Assembly (NCBI GenBank): GCA_900767645.1
Contig: CAAFZY010000025.1
Location: 1 to 38,731, forward strand
Direction of reading: 5' to 3'
Source of the DNA: Alphaproteobacteria bacterium
GTDB lineage: Bacteria; Pseudomonadota; Alphaproteobacteria; RF32; CAG-239
Length of the DNA: 38,731 bases
Below are positions 1 through 8,246 of the stretch, one piece after another. Made by a program: the position numbers and the translations under genes. Each line of letters begins with the position of its first letter. The first letter of the stretch is position 1. The notes beneath the pieces were generated by a model. That model was not told the origin of the DNA, did not search any database, and saw only the letters and a program-made list of their open reading frames with translations.

Positions 1-265
1 AAGCAAATCAATCGTTACCGGTTGAACTTGCGATACCAGATACATGTAAGTAGGCGGCACCTGTGCATAAATTATTGACTGCTCGTCACACACTTTAGCA
101 AGTTGTCCGAGTCATGCCAATTGCAGTCAATGTACGGACAACAGCGGCAAAACAACTTATAAATTTGAAAGTTGTACTTCCGAATATACATTAAGCGGCG
201 GGGTTTGCGTATGTGCCAAAACCTGTGCCGATGTTGTAACCACAAAACCTGCAAACTCGACCTTT
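1..265 (+). pseudogene. Decayed 5' part of the left cysteine-rich repeat gene
   Basis: This stretch is the same repeat module as 595-859, at an offset of exactly 594 bases, and reads in the same frame as the long gene that follows. Over the first 240 bases I count 18 differences, including one 60-base run with none. Three differences create in-frame stops: a Trp codon became TGA at 23-25, and Lys codons became TAA at 47-49 and 68-70. From base 71 the frame is open to 3949. The first ATG in it, at 266, corresponds to an ACG threonine codon in the sister copy, so it is a chance Met inside a repeat. The gene must once have begun left of the window. A low-quality contig end could also explain the three stops. 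Confidence 0.6.
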
Positions 266-3200
266 ATGACAGAAACATGTACGGCATGCGGTGTCAGCAG
301 TACCATAAAAACCGGATGGGTTTGCAACAACGGTTATAATCGAAGCGACAACAGTTGCGTATGCGCCAAAACCTGTGCCGATACCTATACCGGCAGTATT
401 CCTGCCAACGCCACCGCCGATACCGAAGTTTGTACGGCGTGCGGCGTCAGCAGCACAATTATAACCGGATATACCTGTAAATCAGGTTATGAAGGAAATG
501 ACTGCCATTGCTCTAAAGTTTGCTCCGATACCTATACCGGCAGCATTCCGACCGATGCCACTGCCACCAAAGAAACCTGCGTTGCGTGCGGCGTAAGCAA
601 ATCAATCGTTACCGGTTGGACTTGCAACACCGGGTACATGAAAGTAGGCAACACCTGTGAAAAAATTATTGACTGCTCGTCACACACCTTAACAAGTTGT
701 CCGAGTCATGCCAATTGCAGTCAGTGTACGGATAACAGCGGCAAAACCACATACAGATTTGAAAGTTGTACTTCCGAATATACATTAAGCGGCGGGGTTT
801 GCGTATGTGCCAAAACCTGTGCCGATGTTGTAACCACCAAACCTGCAAACTCAACCTTTACGACTGAAGTTTGTACGGCATGCGGTAACAGCACAACCAT
901 CAAAACCGGATGGACCTGCAACAGCGGATATGAAGATAAATCAGGTGCATGCGTTTGTAAAAAGACCTGTGCCGATACTTATACCGGCAATTTACCTGAC
1001 AGTGCATATTATACTACCGAAACCTGCGTTGCTTGCGGTATAAGCAGCACCATTAAAACCGGTTGGGCTTGCAACAGCGGCTATCATAAGAGCGGTAACG
1101 TATGCTTATGCGATAAAACGTGTAGCGACACCTATACCGGAACCAAGCCGACTAATGCTGATTATACTACCGAAACCTGTACGGCATGCGGAAGAAGCAC
1201 GCAAATTATTACCGGATATACCTGTAAATCGGGTTATGAAGGCGATGATTGCCATTGCTCTAAAGTTTGCTCTGATAAAATAAGCAGCAAACCGGTTAAT
1301 TCTGATTACACTTATGAAACCTGCGTTGCGTGCGGCGTAAGCAAAACCATTATTAGCGGATATACCTGTAAATCAGGCTATGAAGGCAATGATTGTCATT
1401 GCTCTAAAGTTTGCTCCGATACCTATACCGGCTCGCTTCCGTCCAACGCGTACTATACGTATGAAACCTGCGTTGCTTGCGGTAACAGCACAACCATCAA
1501 AACCGGTTGGGCCTGCAACAACGGTTACACAAAACAGTCAGGTGCATGCGTGTGCGCAACCACATGTGCCGACAAAGTCAGCTCCAAACCTGCAAACTCT
1601 AGCTTTACGACTGAAGTTTGCACGGCTTGCGGTGTAAGCAGCACCATTAAAACCGGCTGGACTTGTAACAGTGGTTATGTAGAGAGCGGCAACAGTTGCG
1701 TATGTGCCAAAACCTGTGCCGATACTTATACCGGCAGCTTACCGGACAACGCATATTACACAACCGAAACCTGCACGGCCTGTGGCATAAACACCACCAT
1801 AAAAACCGGTTGGGCTTGCAACAGCGGCTATCACAAGAGCGGTAACTCCTGTGTATGCGATGTTACCTGTAATGATACCTATACCGGCACCAAGCCGACC
1901 AATGCAAGTTGGGTTTATGGCAATTGTACGGCATGCGGCGTAACCACCAAAATTAAAACCGATTATGAGTGCTATGCCGGCTATGAAGGTTCGGATTGCC
2001 ATTGCGCGACCACCTGTATTGATAAGATAAGCAGCAAGCCGAGTCACTCCGATTATGATACTGTCAGATGTGATGCCTGCGGTAATGTGTCTTATATCAA
2101 AACCGGCTTTACCTGTCATAATGGCTACGAAGGTTCTGATTGCCATTGTGCAACCACCTGTACCGATAAAGTCAGCTCCAAACCTGCAAACTCTAGCTTT
2201 ACGACTGAAGTTTGCACGGCTTGCGGTGTAAGCAGCACCATTAAAACCGGCTGGAAATGTGATGACGGTTATAAAGAGCAGTCAAGTACCTGCGTATGCG
2301 CAACTACTTGTACTGACAAGATAAGCGACAAGCCTGCCAATGCAAGTTGGGTTTATGGCAATTGTACGGCATGCGGCGTAAGCAGCAGAATTAAAACCGG
2401 TTTTCAATGCCTTAGCGGCTATACCGGTTCGGATTGCCATTGCGCAACAACCTGTGCCGATACTTATACCGGTACGTTGCCTGCTTATGCGCATTATGAT
2501 ACCGAAACCTGCACGGCGTGCGGCGTCAGCACTACCATAAAAACCGGTTGGTCTTGTAATTCCGGCTATGTGAAAGTTGGCAACACCTGTAAAAAATATT
2601 ACAGTAGTTGCTCGGCAGCCGGATATTTATCAAGTCCGAAATCTAACGCAACATGTTCTACCGTTTCCGTTTACACTTCAAGCGGATCGACTATGACATG
2701 TTACAGCGGATGTACCTGCAAGAGCGGATACACCGGCGACCCGTGCGTATGTGCAACCACTTGTACCGATAAGGTTACATCTAAACCGGACAATGCTTCA
2801 TATACTTATGAATCTTGCACCGCCTGCGGAAGTTCTTATTCCATTAAGTCGGGTTGGACTTGCGATAGCGGTTATGTAAAATATAACAATGATTGTGTTT
2901 GCCCTGCCGGAACTTATCCTACTCAGGCTCAGTGTGAAAGCGCTTATGCTTACAGCAACTGCACTTTAGATGTTAAGTGTTATAGACCTACTTCTTGTAA
3001 AACCGGTTATGCCGTAACGGCTAACCTTTGCGGTACAAAAGTTGCCGGTTGGAAGCTCGGCATGCAGGATAAAAACAGTTGTGCACAATGTGTTAAAAAA
3101 GAGTGCCAAGATGTTATGATGAAAGTTCCTTACTATGGTAACAGTTCCGGAAGTGCCAGCGGCAGCGCCGGATATGGATATACTTACAGACTGGTATCAT

Positions 3201-3949
3201 CGAGCATCACTAACAACGCATATGCTTGCGGTACACAGGGATCTAAAGGCTGGACAACGGTTCTTACCAGCAATTATTCGGGTGATAATGCTTGTTATGC
3301 CTGCAAACCCAATGCTTGTCCGACAGGATACAGCGCCGGCCGCACCAGCGTTGCTGACTGTGGCACCGGTGGCGCTGCCAATTGGGAATTTTACATTGCC
3401 AACAATGCAACCTATGGCGAAGAAATTTGCAGCAAATGTGTGCGCAAAACCACTACTTGCCCGAGCGGATATACAGCAGGATTAACCAATGCAAGCAAGT
3501 GCGGTAGCAAAGGTGCTAAAGGCTGGACAGTTAAAACCCAAGGCGTTTGCGGCAAATGCGTAGCCAAAGAATGCGTTGCCGGTATGAGTGAGAATACCAC
3601 TGGCGAGAAGGTTAGTGGCGTACCGTTAGGTAGTTATGAAAAATCGTATTACTTTGATTTTTCACCCAACGCTTACTACACCGGAGATGCGCGTTGTGGT
3701 ACCTTTACCTTAAAACCGGAAGAAGTCTGCGCCGATTATATCCGAAATAAGAAGAGTTGCGGTAATGGCATAGATTATGATGATTCTACATACAATAACA
3801 TATTTGAAGCTTGTGAAGCCGGTGGATATGCCGATTGCACCAGTTTATATGACTGTATCAAAGAAATTAATGCCAATTGGAAGGTGTACGACTTAAACTA
3901 CTGCTCATTGTGCGGTGGTGCGAGTGATGACGGAATCGCCTGCATGTAG
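266..3949 (+). CDS. Giant cysteine-rich repeat protein, headless (no start signals or signal peptide seen)
   Basis: I do not recognise a named family. The product is built from about 16 units of roughly 40-50 residues, each with a core like C-x-ACGVSST-IKTGW-x-C-x-SGY, a CxC pair and a linker of the type TYTG-x-x-P-x-NA. A different C-terminal region carries about four copies of a motif with CG-x-x-G-x-x-GW and C-x-x-C. The regular cysteines suggest a disulfide-bonded extracellular rod; this is inference. ATG 266 has no ribosome binding site and no signal peptide follows it, and the frame is already open from 71 after three stops, so expression from here is doubtful. The gene is convergent with the homologous gene at 4102-7878. 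It may be a pseudogene remnant, a silent repeat store, or an assembly-damaged real gene. Confidence 0.6.
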   Translation: MTETCTACGVSSTIKTGWVCNNGYNRSDNSCVCAKTCADTYTGSIPANATADTEVCTACGVSSTIITGYTCKSGYEGNDCHCSKVCSDTYTGSIPTDATATKETCVACGVSKSIVTGWTCNTGYMKVGNTCEKIIDCSSHTLTSCPSHANCSQCTDNSGKTTYRFESCTSEYTLSGGVCVCAKTCADVVTTKPANSTFTTEVCTACGNSTTIKTGWTCNSGYEDKSGACVCKKTCADTYTGNLPDSAYYTTETCVACGISSTIKTGWACNSGYHKSGNVCLCDKTCSDTYTGTKPTNADYTTETCTACGRSTQIITGYTCKSGYEGDDCHCSKVCSDKISSKPVNSDYTYETCVACGVSKTIISGYTCKSGYEGNDCHCSKVCSDTYTGSLPSNAYYTYETCVACGNSTTIKTGWACNNGYTKQSGACVCATTCADKVSSKPANSSFTTEVCTACGVSSTIKTGWTCNSGYVESGNSCVCAKTCADTYTGSLPDNAYYTTETCTACGINTTIKTGWACNSGYHKSGNSCVCDVTCNDTYTGTKPTNASWVYGNCTACGVTTKIKTDYECYAGYEGSDCHCATTCIDKISSKPSHSDYDTVRCDACGNVSYIKTGFTCHNGYEGSDCHCATTCTDKVSSKPANSSFTTEVCTACGVSSTIKTGWKCDDGYKEQSSTCVCATTCTDKISDKPANASWVYGNCTACGVSSRIKTGFQCLSGYTGSDCHCATTCADTYTGTLPAYAHYDTETCTACGVSTTIKTGWSCNSGYVKVGNTCKKYYSSCSAAGYLSSPKSNATCSTVSVYTSSGSTMTCYSGCTCKSGYTGDPCVCATTCTDKVTSKPDNASYTYESCTACGSSYSIKSGWTCDSGYVKYNNDCVCPAGTYPTQAQCESAYAYSNCTLDVKCYRPTSCKTGYAVTANLCGTKVAGWKLGMQDKNSCAQCVKKECQDVMMKVPYYGNSSGSASGSAGYGYTYRLVSSSITNNAYACGTQGSKGWTTVLTSNYSGDNACYACKPNACPTGYSAGRTSVADCGTGGAANWEFYIANNATYGEEICSKCVRKTTTCPSGYTAGLTNASKCGSKGAKGWTVKTQGVCGKCVAKECVAGMSENTTGEKVSGVPLGSYEKSYYFDFSPNAYYTGDARCGTFTLKPEEVCADYIRNKKSCGNGIDYDDSTYNNIFEACEAGGYADCTSLYDCIKEINANWKVYDLNYCSLCGGASDDGIACM
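1574..1661 (+). repeat. 88-base perfect direct repeat, copy 1
   Basis: This segment is identical to 2168-2255, 594 bases (198 codons) downstream. It encodes one repeat core from KVSSKPANSSF to IKTGW. Perfect identity over 88 bases while neighbouring units differ suggests recent duplication or gene conversion within the array. Confidence 0.85.
2168..2255 (+). repeat. 88-base perfect direct repeat, copy 2
   Basis: Identical to 1574-1661. The offset of 594 bases is the same as that between the damaged left-edge module (1-265) and its copy at 595-859, although not every unit of the array keeps this spacing. Confidence 0.85.
2855..3034 (+). repeat. Long inverted repeat shared with the facing gene, left arm
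   Basis: These 180 bases align without gaps to the reverse complement of 5062-5241, with 18 mismatches by my count (about 90% identity). They encode the junction between the repeat array and the C-terminal domain (CPAG, then SAYAYSNC and AVTANLC). The arms lie in two convergent genes, so recombination between them would invert about 2 kb holding both 3' ends. Confidence 0.8.
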
Positions 3950-3999
3950 ATACGTACTCCCTGCTAAGATGGATTTATTCTTAGCCCGTGTATAAAAAT

Positions 4000-4030
4000 A
4001 AAACCCATCGGTTTGTTGCCGATGGGTTTT
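4000..4030. terminator. Bidirectional terminator between the two convergent repeat genes
   Basis: A perfect stem of AAAACCCATCGG with CCGATGGGTTTT encloses a 7-base loop. It is flanked by A-rich sequence on the left and T-rich sequence on the right, so either strand's transcript gives a hairpin followed by U residues. It lies in the 152-base gap between the two stop codons. Confidence 0.85.
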
Positions 4031-4101
4031 ATTTTGCATTTATGGTTACATAATAATACTTAAACTGTATAACAAGTTTGATTAATGCTTGTTATTTGTT
4101 G

Positions 4102-7100
4102 CTAACATCCATGGATGTTGTTATCTGACGGTCTGGCCAATCGTCCGTTAATTGAAACACTGGAGCACTGATTGTAAGGACTGAAAAGGTTAGACACCGC
4201 ATAATTCGGACACTTACTGTTAAAATCAGCAATTCTGTCATACAAATCTTGCATGTTCTCCTGACAGGCTCGCCGATATTCATAAACGTCAGATTCAAAG
4301 CTTCCCATGCTTATGTGAAGAGGCAGACATCCGTCAGTCCATGAACCGTTTTTAGAAGTGGTGCAAGGTGATTTGCGACAATAGTTTCTCCCGCAACAGT
4401 TCAGGTAGGTCTTTTGGGCAAGGTTATTGTATTCTCTGTAAGTTGACGCCACTGCTGCACAACTTATACAGTAGTTGTTTTCCATATAGTAATTTGTTCT
4501 GCAACCGGTTAAGTTGTATTTGGTCTGTCCGCTTTTTGTGGTACAACTGTTGCATATACCGCCGGTAGGACAAGAGTCTAAAGTATAATGGCACATTTCT
4601 ATCGGTTCCCAACAACCGTTTGCAAGTTGAATACAGCGTGCTCCTATATTATATCTCTGACATTCTGATCTGGTTTCATAAGTGCCGATTCTGCATATAA
4701 TCTTTTTAATGCAGGTTGTGCAAGGTTCGTCGCCGCTCATAACTCCGGGGTGCGTGACTGCTTCTTGGGTGACGTCACATTGAGTCGAACCGGCTATGTA
4801 TCCGCTTGGGCAAGTTTTTGGTTTGCAGGCATAACATCTTGCTTCACCTGAAAAATATGAAGTTATTTCACTTGTATATCCTTTAGAACCGGATGAACCG
4901 CAGTTTTCTGCATTGCTGTCGGTTGAGGTTTGAACACTTATTGAGGAGGTGTGTGAACCGTAAGGAGTATAAGTGACAGATATCGTCGGACAAGAATTTT
5001 TAATACATTGTCTGCATCCGGCATTATCGGAAAGCCCGAGAGAATATCCGGCCGCCGTTGAACCGCAAAGGTTAGCCGTTACGGCATAGCCTGGTTTGCA
5101 CGAAGTAGGTTTGTAACATTTAACATCTAAAGTGCAGTTGCTGTAAGCATAAGCTGATTCACACTGAGATTTAGTAGGATGAGTTCCGGCAGGACAAACA
5201 CAATCATTGTTATATTTTACATATCCGGTATCGCAAGTCCATCCGGTTTTAATGGTGGAGCTAACTCCGCAAGCCGTGCAGGTTTCAGTGGTATATGACG
5301 CGTTTGCCGGCTTAGAATTGACTTTATCATAACACGAAGTTGCGCAAACGCATTGACCGAACGCGCTTTGATAATATCCGCTGTTGCATGAACAGTTGAA
5401 ATAGCAAGGCAAGACGTTGCCATACGAATTGTAAATATATGTGGTGTAGCAAGTCGCATTAGGTTTCTGATTCGGCAAATATCCCGCTTCCGAACAACTG
5501 TTGTAGTATTTTTGACAAGTGTAGCCCACTTTCACATATCCGCTGTTGCAAGCCCAACCGGTTTTAATGGTGGTATTTACCCCGCAAGCGGTACAAGTTG
5601 ATGTTGTGTAGTAAGCGTTGGACGGAAGTGTTCCGGTATAAGTGTCGGCACAAATGGTTGCGCATACACATTGCCCCGATGAGTTTGATTGGTATCCGCT
5701 ATTGCAAGAACAACCGTAATAACAAGTTTTTTGCGTACCGTTTGAAAGATAAATAGACGTTCTGCTGCAACTTGCGTTTGGCGGGGTGCTCGATAAATAG
5801 CCGGCGGCTTCACAACTTGAGTAATAAGGTTGGCAAACTCCGCTTACATTTACATATCCGCTTTTGCAAGAGCAATTGTAATAGCAAGTTTTTTGCGAGC
5901 CGTTTGAAAGATAAATAGATGTGTTGCTGCAGTTGGCGTTTGGTTTGGTGCTCGATAAATAGCCGGCGGCTTCACAGCTTGAGTAATAGCGTTGGCACAC
6001 TCCGCCTACGTTTACATATCCGCTATTGCAAGTCCAACCGGTTTTAATGGTGGTGCTAACTCCGCAAGCCGTACAGGTTTCGGTTGTAAATGACGAGTTT
6101 GCCGGTTTGGTGCTGAGTTTATCGGAACATGAGGTTGCGCAAACGCAGCTGTTGCCGTTTTGGGTGTAGCCGGCATTGCATCTCCAACCGGTTTTAATGG
6201 TGGTGCTTACGCCGCAGGCGGTGCAGACGGCGGTGGTGTATGTTGCGTTGGCTGGCAGTTCTCCGGCGCGGTCGGAACAGGTGGTGGCGCATACGCATAT
6301 TCCGTTTTTCAGGGTGTAGTTATTGGCGCAGGTTTCAAATTTATAGGTTGTTTTGCCTATATTTACACCATAGTTTGAGGTGCATGAACTGCATACCGCA
6401 TTGCTCGGGCAAGCGCTTAAGGTGTGCGACGAGCAGTCAATAATTTTTTCACATGAATTGCCTATTTTGGTATAGCCGCTATTACAAGTCCAGCCGGTGT
6501 TAATAGTATAATTTTTGCCGCATGCCGAGCAGGTGGTAGTAGTAAATGATGAGTTAGCCGGTTTGGTGGTAATTTGATGATTGCAGGTTTTGTCGCATTC
6601 ACAGGCGTTTCCGCTTTTATGATAACCGCTGTTACAAGTCCAATCGGTTTTGATGGTGCTGCTTACGCCGCAAGCAATGCAGTTTTCCGTAATAAAAGAT
6701 GAGTTATCTGGTTTGGAAGTTATTTTATCTTTACAGGTTTTGGCGCATACGCATTGTCCGGCCTGTTCCGTATATTCGGTGTTGCATTTACAATTATAAT
6801 AACAAGTGAGCGTGCTGCCGTTTGACTGATAAATTGTTGTTGTTGAACATTTGGCATTAGCTTTCGGCGCGGACAGATAATCAGGATTCGCCGCTGCGCA
6901 GGTATTATGAGCAGGTTTACAAATATTATCTACTTTAACATAGCCGTCGTTACAGGTAAATCCGGTAACAATTTCAGTATAAACTCCGCAGGCCTCGCAA
7001 ATTTCCTTGGTGGCGGTGGCATTGGCAGGAATTGCGCCGGTAAAGGTATCGGAGCAAACTTTTTCGCATACGCAAGCGCCTGATTGTTCTTTATAGCCGC

Positions 7101-7878
7101 TGTTACACTTGTCGAATTTATAAGTGGTTTTGTTCCAGTTATCGATACAGGTTCCGCAATCGGCATTATCCGGACATTGGGCTAACGGATAAGCGGAGCA
7201 GTCAATAAATTTTTCGCATTCCATGCCGTCATCGCGATCGGTGCCGACATTAACATAGCCGTCATTGCAAGCGCAGCCTGAATAACATTTTACGGCATCG
7301 CCGGTCGATAAATAAATAATATGATTCGCACATGCGGCATTGCTCGGTTTTGCAGGTATAAATTCGGCATCTTCGCAGTTTCTGTAATGTTTTTTACATT
7401 CTTGCCCGATTTGAACATAGCCGTCATTGCAGCTCCAACCGGTGATAACATCTGAAATTGTTCCGCAGGCGTCACAAGACTGTTTAATCGGCCCGGCGTT
7501 AAGCGGAATATCTTTTTGAGTTAATCGGTCGGCACAAACGGTGGCGCATATACAGGTATCTCCGCTGATTTTGTATCCGTCGTGGCAAGTGCCGATTCGG
7601 TGCGAGCCGCAAGGTTCGCATTTGGCACGCGGCGGACATTCTGCAAGGGTAAAGCCGGTGCATTTTCCTTCGGTATGGTCAAGTGTTATGCACTTTTTGT
7701 ATGAGGCATCAAACGGACAATGAATATAACTCACGCAATTGTCAACATCGGCTCTGTTGTAACCGAGCGCTTCACAACTCGGCTGAGTTGTGCATGTTAA
7801 CCTTGCGTTGACGCTTCCGATACCAATTACTAAAAAAGCAAATATTGACATCATTATTTTTGACCGAAGTTTGCTCAT
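4102..7878 (-). CDS. Giant secreted cysteine-rich repeat protein, complete
   Basis: The protein has 1258 residues and starts with a signal peptide: basic n-region, hydrophobic IFAFLVIGIG, likely cut after SVNA at about residue 25. Residues 29-63 form a short cysteine domain (PSC-x-x-LGY, then CPFD-x-SYKKC) that recurs in the two secreted proteins at 22318-23885. Next come many units of the TACGVSSTIKTGW type mixed with a second unit type (YYSSCEAAGYLSS, then IYLSNG and TCYY). A C-terminal domain shared with the facing gene follows. There is no membrane anchor or recognisable enzyme domain. AAAGGTGG lies four bases before the ATG. It is probably exported and heavily disulfide-bonded, perhaps a surface fibre or adhesin; function and final location are inference. 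Confidence 0.85.
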   Translation of the reverse strand: MSKLRSKIMMSIFAFLVIGIGSVNARLTCTTQPSCEALGYNRADVDNCVSYIHCPFDASYKKCITLDHTEGKCTGFTLAECPPRAKCEPCGSHRIGTCHDGYKISGDTCICATVCADRLTQKDIPLNAGPIKQSCDACGTISDVITGWSCNDGYVQIGQECKKHYRNCEDAEFIPAKPSNAACANHIIYLSTGDAVKCYSGCACNDGYVNVGTDRDDGMECEKFIDCSAYPLAQCPDNADCGTCIDNWNKTTYKFDKCNSGYKEQSGACVCEKVCSDTFTGAIPANATATKEICEACGVYTEIVTGFTCNDGYVKVDNICKPAHNTCAAANPDYLSAPKANAKCSTTTIYQSNGSTLTCYYNCKCNTEYTEQAGQCVCAKTCKDKITSKPDNSSFITENCIACGVSSTIKTDWTCNSGYHKSGNACECDKTCNHQITTKPANSSFTTTTCSACGKNYTINTGWTCNSGYTKIGNSCEKIIDCSSHTLSACPSNAVCSSCTSNYGVNIGKTTYKFETCANNYTLKNGICVCATTCSDRAGELPANATYTTAVCTACGVSTTIKTGWRCNAGYTQNGNSCVCATSCSDKLSTKPANSSFTTETCTACGVSTTIKTGWTCNSGYVNVGGVCQRYYSSCEAAGYLSSTKPNANCSNTSIYLSNGSQKTCYYNCSCKSGYVNVSGVCQPYYSSCEAAGYLSSTPPNASCSRTSIYLSNGTQKTCYYGCSCNSGYQSNSSGQCVCATICADTYTGTLPSNAYYTTSTCTACGVNTTIKTGWACNSGYVKVGYTCQKYYNSCSEAGYLPNQKPNATCYTTYIYNSYGNVLPCYFNCSCNSGYYQSAFGQCVCATSCYDKVNSKPANASYTTETCTACGVSSTIKTGWTCDTGYVKYNNDCVCPAGTHPTKSQCESAYAYSNCTLDVKCYKPTSCKPGYAVTANLCGSTAAGYSLGLSDNAGCRQCIKNSCPTISVTYTPYGSHTSSISVQTSTDSNAENCGSSGSKGYTSEITSYFSGEARCYACKPKTCPSGYIAGSTQCDVTQEAVTHPGVMSGDEPCTTCIKKIICRIGTYETRSECQRYNIGARCIQLANGCWEPIEMCHYTLDSCPTGGICNSCTTKSGQTKYNLTGCRTNYYMENNYCISCAAVASTYREYNNLAQKTYLNCCGRNYCRKSPCTTSKNGSWTDGCLPLHISMGSFESDVYEYRRACQENMQDLYDRIADFNSKCPNYAVSNLFSPYNQCSSVSINGRLARPSDNNIHGC
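5062..5241 (-). repeat. Long inverted repeat shared with the facing gene, right arm
   Basis: The reverse complement of this segment matches 2855-3034 with 18 mismatches in 180 bases and no gaps. Many differences change amino acids (for example QA to KS), so the similarity is not just purifying selection on identical protein sequence. Confidence 0.8.
5716..6024 (-). repeat. Tandem 162-base coding duplication inside the repeat gene
   Basis: Two adjacent copies (5716-5862 and 5878-6024, period 162 bases, 54 codons) each encode the YYSSCEAAGYLSS to TCYY unit. They are clearly similar along the whole length with scattered point differences. The period is a whole number of codons, so units can be gained or lost without breaking the frame. 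Confidence 0.8.
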
Positions 7879-7988
7879 TTTACCACCTTTGAATAAGTTG
7901 CTGCCAATGTACCGAAACGGCGGATTTTAAACTTTTTAAGCCGCATGCGTAGTTTTTAAGCATAGTAAAAGTAATACTCAGTATGTAT

Positions 7989-8016
7989 ATTATAATTAAA
8001 ATTATCAAAAAGACAA
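7989..8016 (-). promoter_or_regulatory. Predicted sigma-70 promoter for the giant secreted protein
   Basis: On the minus strand a perfect TATAAT (7994-7989) lies 16 bases from TTGTCT (8016-8011), which matches the -35 consensus at four of six positions. A transcript from here would have an untranslated leader of roughly 105 bases before the ATG at 7878. The whole region is AT-rich, so chance matches are likely. Confidence 0.35.
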
Positions 8017-8199
8017 TAAAAATTTTTATCCCATATTAAATACATACATCGCATAAGGTGATATTGTTTTCAATTGTTGAATAGATTCATATATTTAATT
8101 GATTTAAATATAAAAGAGCGTATTTTTAAGATTACTCTTGCGAACTTTTGTAAACAGATAATTTTCGTGCGGATTAAATAAAAAATGCAAAATTCTGCG

Positions 8200-8233
8200 C
8201 TGCTAAAACAGATGTTTTTTAGCAGGCTTTTTA
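8200..8233 (+). terminator. Terminator-like hairpin downstream of recF, better on the plus strand
   Basis: CTGCTAAAA (8200-8208) pairs with TTTTAGCAG (8217-8225). On the plus strand it is followed by a run of T residues (8228-8232). On the minus strand, where recF ends 22 bases before it, the stem is followed by CGCAGAATTTTG before any T-rich run, which is less canonical. It may still end recF mRNA. Alternatively it ends a short plus-strand RNA from the intergenic region. Confidence 0.45.
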
Positions 8234-8246
8234 TCTTAAATGTAAT

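Larger units (their letters stand above)
7879..8246. other. 368-base AT-rich intergenic region
   Basis: It separates the divergently placed 5' end of the giant secreted protein gene from the 3' end of recF. I see a candidate promoter at 7989-8016 and a hairpin at 8200-8225, but no convincing protein-coding frame, tRNA or tandem repeat. Confidence 0.7.

Noticed and set aside
23..25. TGA read as tryptophan (recoded genetic code)
   Set aside because: The same module also has two TAA stops, and TGA is the normal stop of ruvB and of the MlaE-like gene in this window.
1..265. Diversity-generating retroelement target, because several differences fall at adenines of the sister copy
   Set aside because: No reverse transcriptase or template repeat is visible, and the differences are not limited to adenine positions.
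1739..2146. 135-codon minus-strand frame rich in Ile, Ala and Gly
   Set aside because: It is antisense to the repeat gene and arises from its periodic codons; no start signals.
266..3949. CRISPR array, suggested by the many regular repeats
   Set aside because: The repeats are in-frame coding units of varied sequence, with no spacer structure or cas genes.
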